From Bacteroidota bacterium (lineage in GTDB: Bacteria > Bacteroidota > Bacteroidia > Bacteroidales > JABHKC01): DNA of 35,791 nucleotides. The stretch lies in the NCBI GenBank assembly GCA_018692315.1, contig JABHKC010000094.1:1-35791 (forward strand), in the 5' to 3' direction. Positions 33,913-35,791 of the stretch are shown here, piece after piece. How positions within the stretch are numbered: the stretch's first letter is position 1; each line of letters opens with the position of its first letter. A model generated the notes under the pieces. It searched no databases. It was not told where the DNA came from and worked only from the letters and a program-made list of their open reading frames with translations. A program made the translations under genes and the position numbers.

Positions 33913-34638
33913 ATGAAATTTGCCTCAATTATTTTTACTCTTTTTATAAGTCTGCAAGCATTTGCACAAAAAGAAAAGATTCAAAAACATATTCTTGCAA
34001 ATCCAATTGAGAATAAGGCTGAATTTGATTCTCTGTTTCAAATTACTGAAATTGATAGATTTGCAAGAAGTGAAGCTGAAAAAAGTGTTATTCTTGAAAA
34101 CGGATATGCAAAATGGCAAATCAAGAACCGCAACCATTGGAAAGCAAATGTAGCAAACCGGCAAGTCAGACAAATTGATATTGTTTTCACAAAATATCCA
34201 AAACATAAAAAGGACTGGATAACAAACTATTATGAGTTGTTAGCCAATCGTTTATTAGAATTATTTAGCATTGATTCTGCTTTAAACGACAAACAAATAA
34301 AATGGAATCTGGTTTTGCAAACAGCTTGCCAGACAGCATCGAAAGCAAAAAATATGTTTCATGGAATAGTTGTTTTTTACGATTTGACTGAAATTGAAAA
34401 GGAAGCTGAACCAAAAAGAAAAATATCAAGTTCTCAGATTTATAAAAAACCGCTTGAAGATACAATCAGCAATGCAGAGTTTTTGCGACAATACGAAATT
34501 GAATTTAAAAAGCAAATTGAGGAAGATGAGAATTTCAGAAAATCTAAATTAAAAAAGAAAAATAAGGAACGAAAAATAGAGTCAAAATGTCCTGATTTTA
34601 AACAAAGAAGGAGAATTTTTAGATGGAGGAAAAAATAG
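33913..34638 (+). CDS. Secreted protein of unknown function with very basic C-terminus
   Basis: A 241-residue protein. The ATG at 33913 gives a signal peptide ending QAFAQ (about 19); an in-frame TTG at 33907 would add two residues. The middle (about 25-155) is a mixed domain with ENKAEFDSLFQITEIDRFA, ITNYYELLANRLLELFSID and IKWNLVLQTACQTASKAKNM, ending FHGIVVFYDL. The last 35 residues are mostly Lys and Arg, ending RRRIFRWRKK, which could bind nucleic acid, polyanion or lipopolysaccharide. I do not recognise the family. It lies between inverted copies of a short repeat and after the sus terminator. Confidence 0.6.
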   Translation: MKFASIIFTLFISLQAFAQKEKIQKHILANPIENKAEFDSLFQITEIDRFARSEAEKSVILENGYAKWQIKNRNHWKANVANRQVRQIDIVFTKYPKHKKDWITNYYELLANRLLELFSIDSALNDKQIKWNLVLQTACQTASKAKNMFHGIVVFYDLTEIEKEAEPKRKISSSQIYKKPLEDTISNAEFLRQYEIEFKKQIEEDENFRKSKLKKKNKERKIESKCPDFKQRRRIFRWRKK

Positions 34639-34669
34639 GATAACAGGGATTTATTTCGATAGAATGTAA

Positions 34670-34971
34670 AGGGGGCTTCTAACCTGAATAATTCATAAAT
34701 ATTTCTACTACAAGCCCAAACTGCACATCATCTTTGACCGTCCTCAATTTTTATTCCATCAAAATAGCTCGCTATTACTCAAAAATAAAAATCTGTGGTA
34801 GTTCAAATCTGACACTCATTTTGAACTTTCGAGACGAAAATTTATGAATTATTCAGGCTAAAAATATCAAATTTCAAGGCGTAAGAAATTTCAAAACCGC
34901 AGTTTACTATTGTAAATGAGAATTTTGAAATTTTGAAACAACGAAGAAATTTGCATTTATAGAAGTCCCCT
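34670..34971. mobile_element. Short nested inverted-repeat element, MITE-like
   Basis: Outer ends AGGGGGCTTCT (34670-34680) and AGAAGTCCCCT (34961-34971) are inverted with one mismatch. Inside lies a core of 175 bases (34683-34857) with perfect 18-base terminal inverted repeats CCTGAATAATTCATAAAT and its complement. No transposase gene is present. Mobility is inferred from structure only, and the two boundaries may belong to separate elements. Confidence 0.5.
34683..34857. repeat. 175-base core with 18-base terminal inverted repeats
   Basis: Left end CCTGAATAATTCATAAAT (34683-34700), right end its exact complement (34840-34857). The interior has no reading frame of note. Genome-wide copy number cannot be judged here. 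Confidence 0.8.
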
Positions 34972-34973
34972 AA

Positions 34974-35010
34974 AAAAAAGGAGTAACACAATTAGTATTA
35001 CTCCTTTTTT
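34974..35010. terminator. Bidirectional intrinsic terminator
   Basis: Arms AAAAAAGGAGTAA (34974-34986) and TTACTCCTTTTTT (34998-35010) pair exactly with an 11-base loop. A-run and T-run on opposite sides serve either strand; it most likely ends the minus-strand T9SS cargo gene, 20 bases after its stop. Confidence 0.9.
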
Positions 35011-35029
35011 ATAAGATTTGAATTATCTA

Positions 35030-35791
35030 TTATTTAGAAAATGTTACAGGTCTGACTATTATACCATCGTTTTGAGTATTTATCCTCACAAAATAAACTC
35101 CAGTAGGATATTTCGAAACGTCTAATTCTATGTTTTTCGATTTATTTATTTCGGTATAGATTAGTTTTCCAATCGAATTGTAAATGTCAATTTTTTCAAT
35201 TTCAGCAATTTCTGAATTTATGAATAGCTTTTCTTTCACTGGATTTGGGAAAATAGAAATTGAGTTTTCAATTGAGTTTTCTCCAATTGAGTTTGGTCCA
35301 ACTTTCAGATAGGCTTCGTCGTAGGCAGAGCAGCCAAATTCGTTAGTTACAATTACTGAATATAATCCTTCATCTGAGATTTCGATAGATTGAGTGGTTT
35401 CGCCATTCGACCATAAATATGAGCTGTATCCGCTACCGGCATCGAAAATTCCGGTTTTCCCGAACTCAACTTCTAAAGTATCGAAACCAAGTTCAACTGT
35501 TGGTACAGGATCAACACTTACAATTATATTTCCAATAGCATCGCCGCAAATTGGGTCAGAAGCTGTAACTGAATACATTCCTGCTTCGGTAACTTCAATT
35601 GCTTGAATCGTTTCAGATGTTGACCAAATATAAGTCAGTCCGGGAACTCCAACATCTAAAAGAAGTGTGCTTCCATCGCAAATGCTGGTGTCTGCACCCA
35701 ATTCTATGCTTGTAGATAAAACATAAACCATAGCCGAATCAGTATCAATTGCTCCACAATGATTTTCAATTGTAACAGCATAAAGTCCTGC
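35030..35791 (-). CDS. T9SS cargo protein, C-terminal part (runs off the window)
   Basis: The last 253 residues of a larger secreted protein. The frame stays open to the window edge at 35791, reading AGLYAVTIENHCGAIDTDSA before the first internal Met, so that Met is not the start. Visible are the end of one repeat and two further repeats of about 65-75 residues, each ELGxDT...YLWSxxETxQxIExxxxGxYSV, an immunoglobulin/PKD-like unit. Then comes a type IX secretion sorting domain: SISIFPNPVKEKLFINS, a KIDIYNSIGKLIYTE strand and YPTGVYFVRI. It is thus exported by T9SS and attached to the surface or released. The missing N-terminal part sets its function. Confidence 0.9.
   Translation of the reverse strand, partial: AGLYAVTIENHCGAIDTDSAMVYVLSTSIELGADTSICDGSTLLLDVGVPGLTYIWSTSETIQAIEVTEAGMYSVTASDPICGDAIGNIIVSVDPVPTVELGFDTLEVEFGKTGIFDAGSGYSSYLWSNGETTQSIEISDEGLYSVIVTNEFGCSAYDEAYLKVGPNSIGENSIENSISIFPNPVKEKLFINSEIAEIEKIDIYNSIGKLIYTEINKSKNIELDVSKYPTGVYFVRINTQNDGIIVRPVTFSK

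Noticed and set aside
35030-35731. Complete 233-residue protein starting at the Met at 35731
   Set aside because: The frame stays open to the window edge and the upstream residues continue the repeat pattern, so the gene is cut by the window.

Overview
The window is A/T-rich chromosomal DNA from a member of the Bacteroidota, most likely a facultatively anaerobic or microaerophilic marine or sediment type of the Bacteroidales/Marinilabiliales kind. The grounds are a SusC/SusD/SusE locus, a protein with a type IX secretion C-terminal domain, lipoproteins with a Cys-Lys-Lys-Glu style export signal, a fused CcoN-CcoO oxidase subunit, split ResB/CcsA cytochrome c maturation, and promoters of the Bacteroidota form (TAnnTTTG at -7). 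The lineage below phylum is inference.

Layout. 1-3727 (+): a 375-base leader with a near-perfect operator-like palindrome, an acyltransferase-3 membrane protein, a lipoprotein and a secreted GH29 alpha-L-fucosidase. 3774-12427 (-): a complete cbb3 cytochrome oxidase locus read in the order ccoS, ccoNO (fused, with an extra C-terminal cytochrome c domain), ccoQ, ccoP, ccoG, ccoH, a TauE/SafE-DsbD-like membrane protein, ccoI. 12877-19163 (-): a rubrerythrin-like diiron protein, then a tightly packed probable operon of eight genes read from 19163 down: a 59-residue winged-helix protein, ferritin, a dihydroorotate-dehydrogenase-like flavoprotein, an AEC transporter, rubredoxin, a Bcp peroxiredoxin, a conserved protein of unknown function and a ferredoxin-NADP reductase-like flavoprotein. 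19280-20837 (-): superoxide reductase, AhpC-type peroxiredoxin and PerR, with a candidate PerR box over the perR promoter. 20838-21590: a long divergent intergenic region. 21591-27196 (+): nrfH, nrfA, an outer-membrane porin, resB and ccsA. 27302-27856 (-): a nitroreductase. 28142-33783 (+): susC, susD, susE. 33913-34638 (+): a secreted basic protein of unknown function. 34670-34971: a short nested inverted-repeat element. 35030-35791 (-): the 3' end of a T9SS cargo protein that runs off the window.

How they work together. The left and middle parts form a respiration and oxygen-defence island. The cbb3 oxidase handles traces of oxygen, NrfHA reduces nitrite to ammonium, and ResB/CcsA attach the haems that all of these cytochromes need. 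Superoxide reductase, rubredoxin, rubrerythrin-like protein, two peroxiredoxins and ferritin remove reactive oxygen and free iron, with PerR as the likely peroxide sensor. The rubredoxin and the FNR-like reductase are plausible electron suppliers to superoxide reductase and the rubrerythrin-like protein. The right part is glycan uptake and secretion. Three genes too short for routine ORF calling were found by reading the sequence: ccoS (12266-12427), rubredoxin (16233-16397) and the winged-helix gene (18984-19163). No tRNA, rRNA, CRISPR array or intact insertion sequence was seen.
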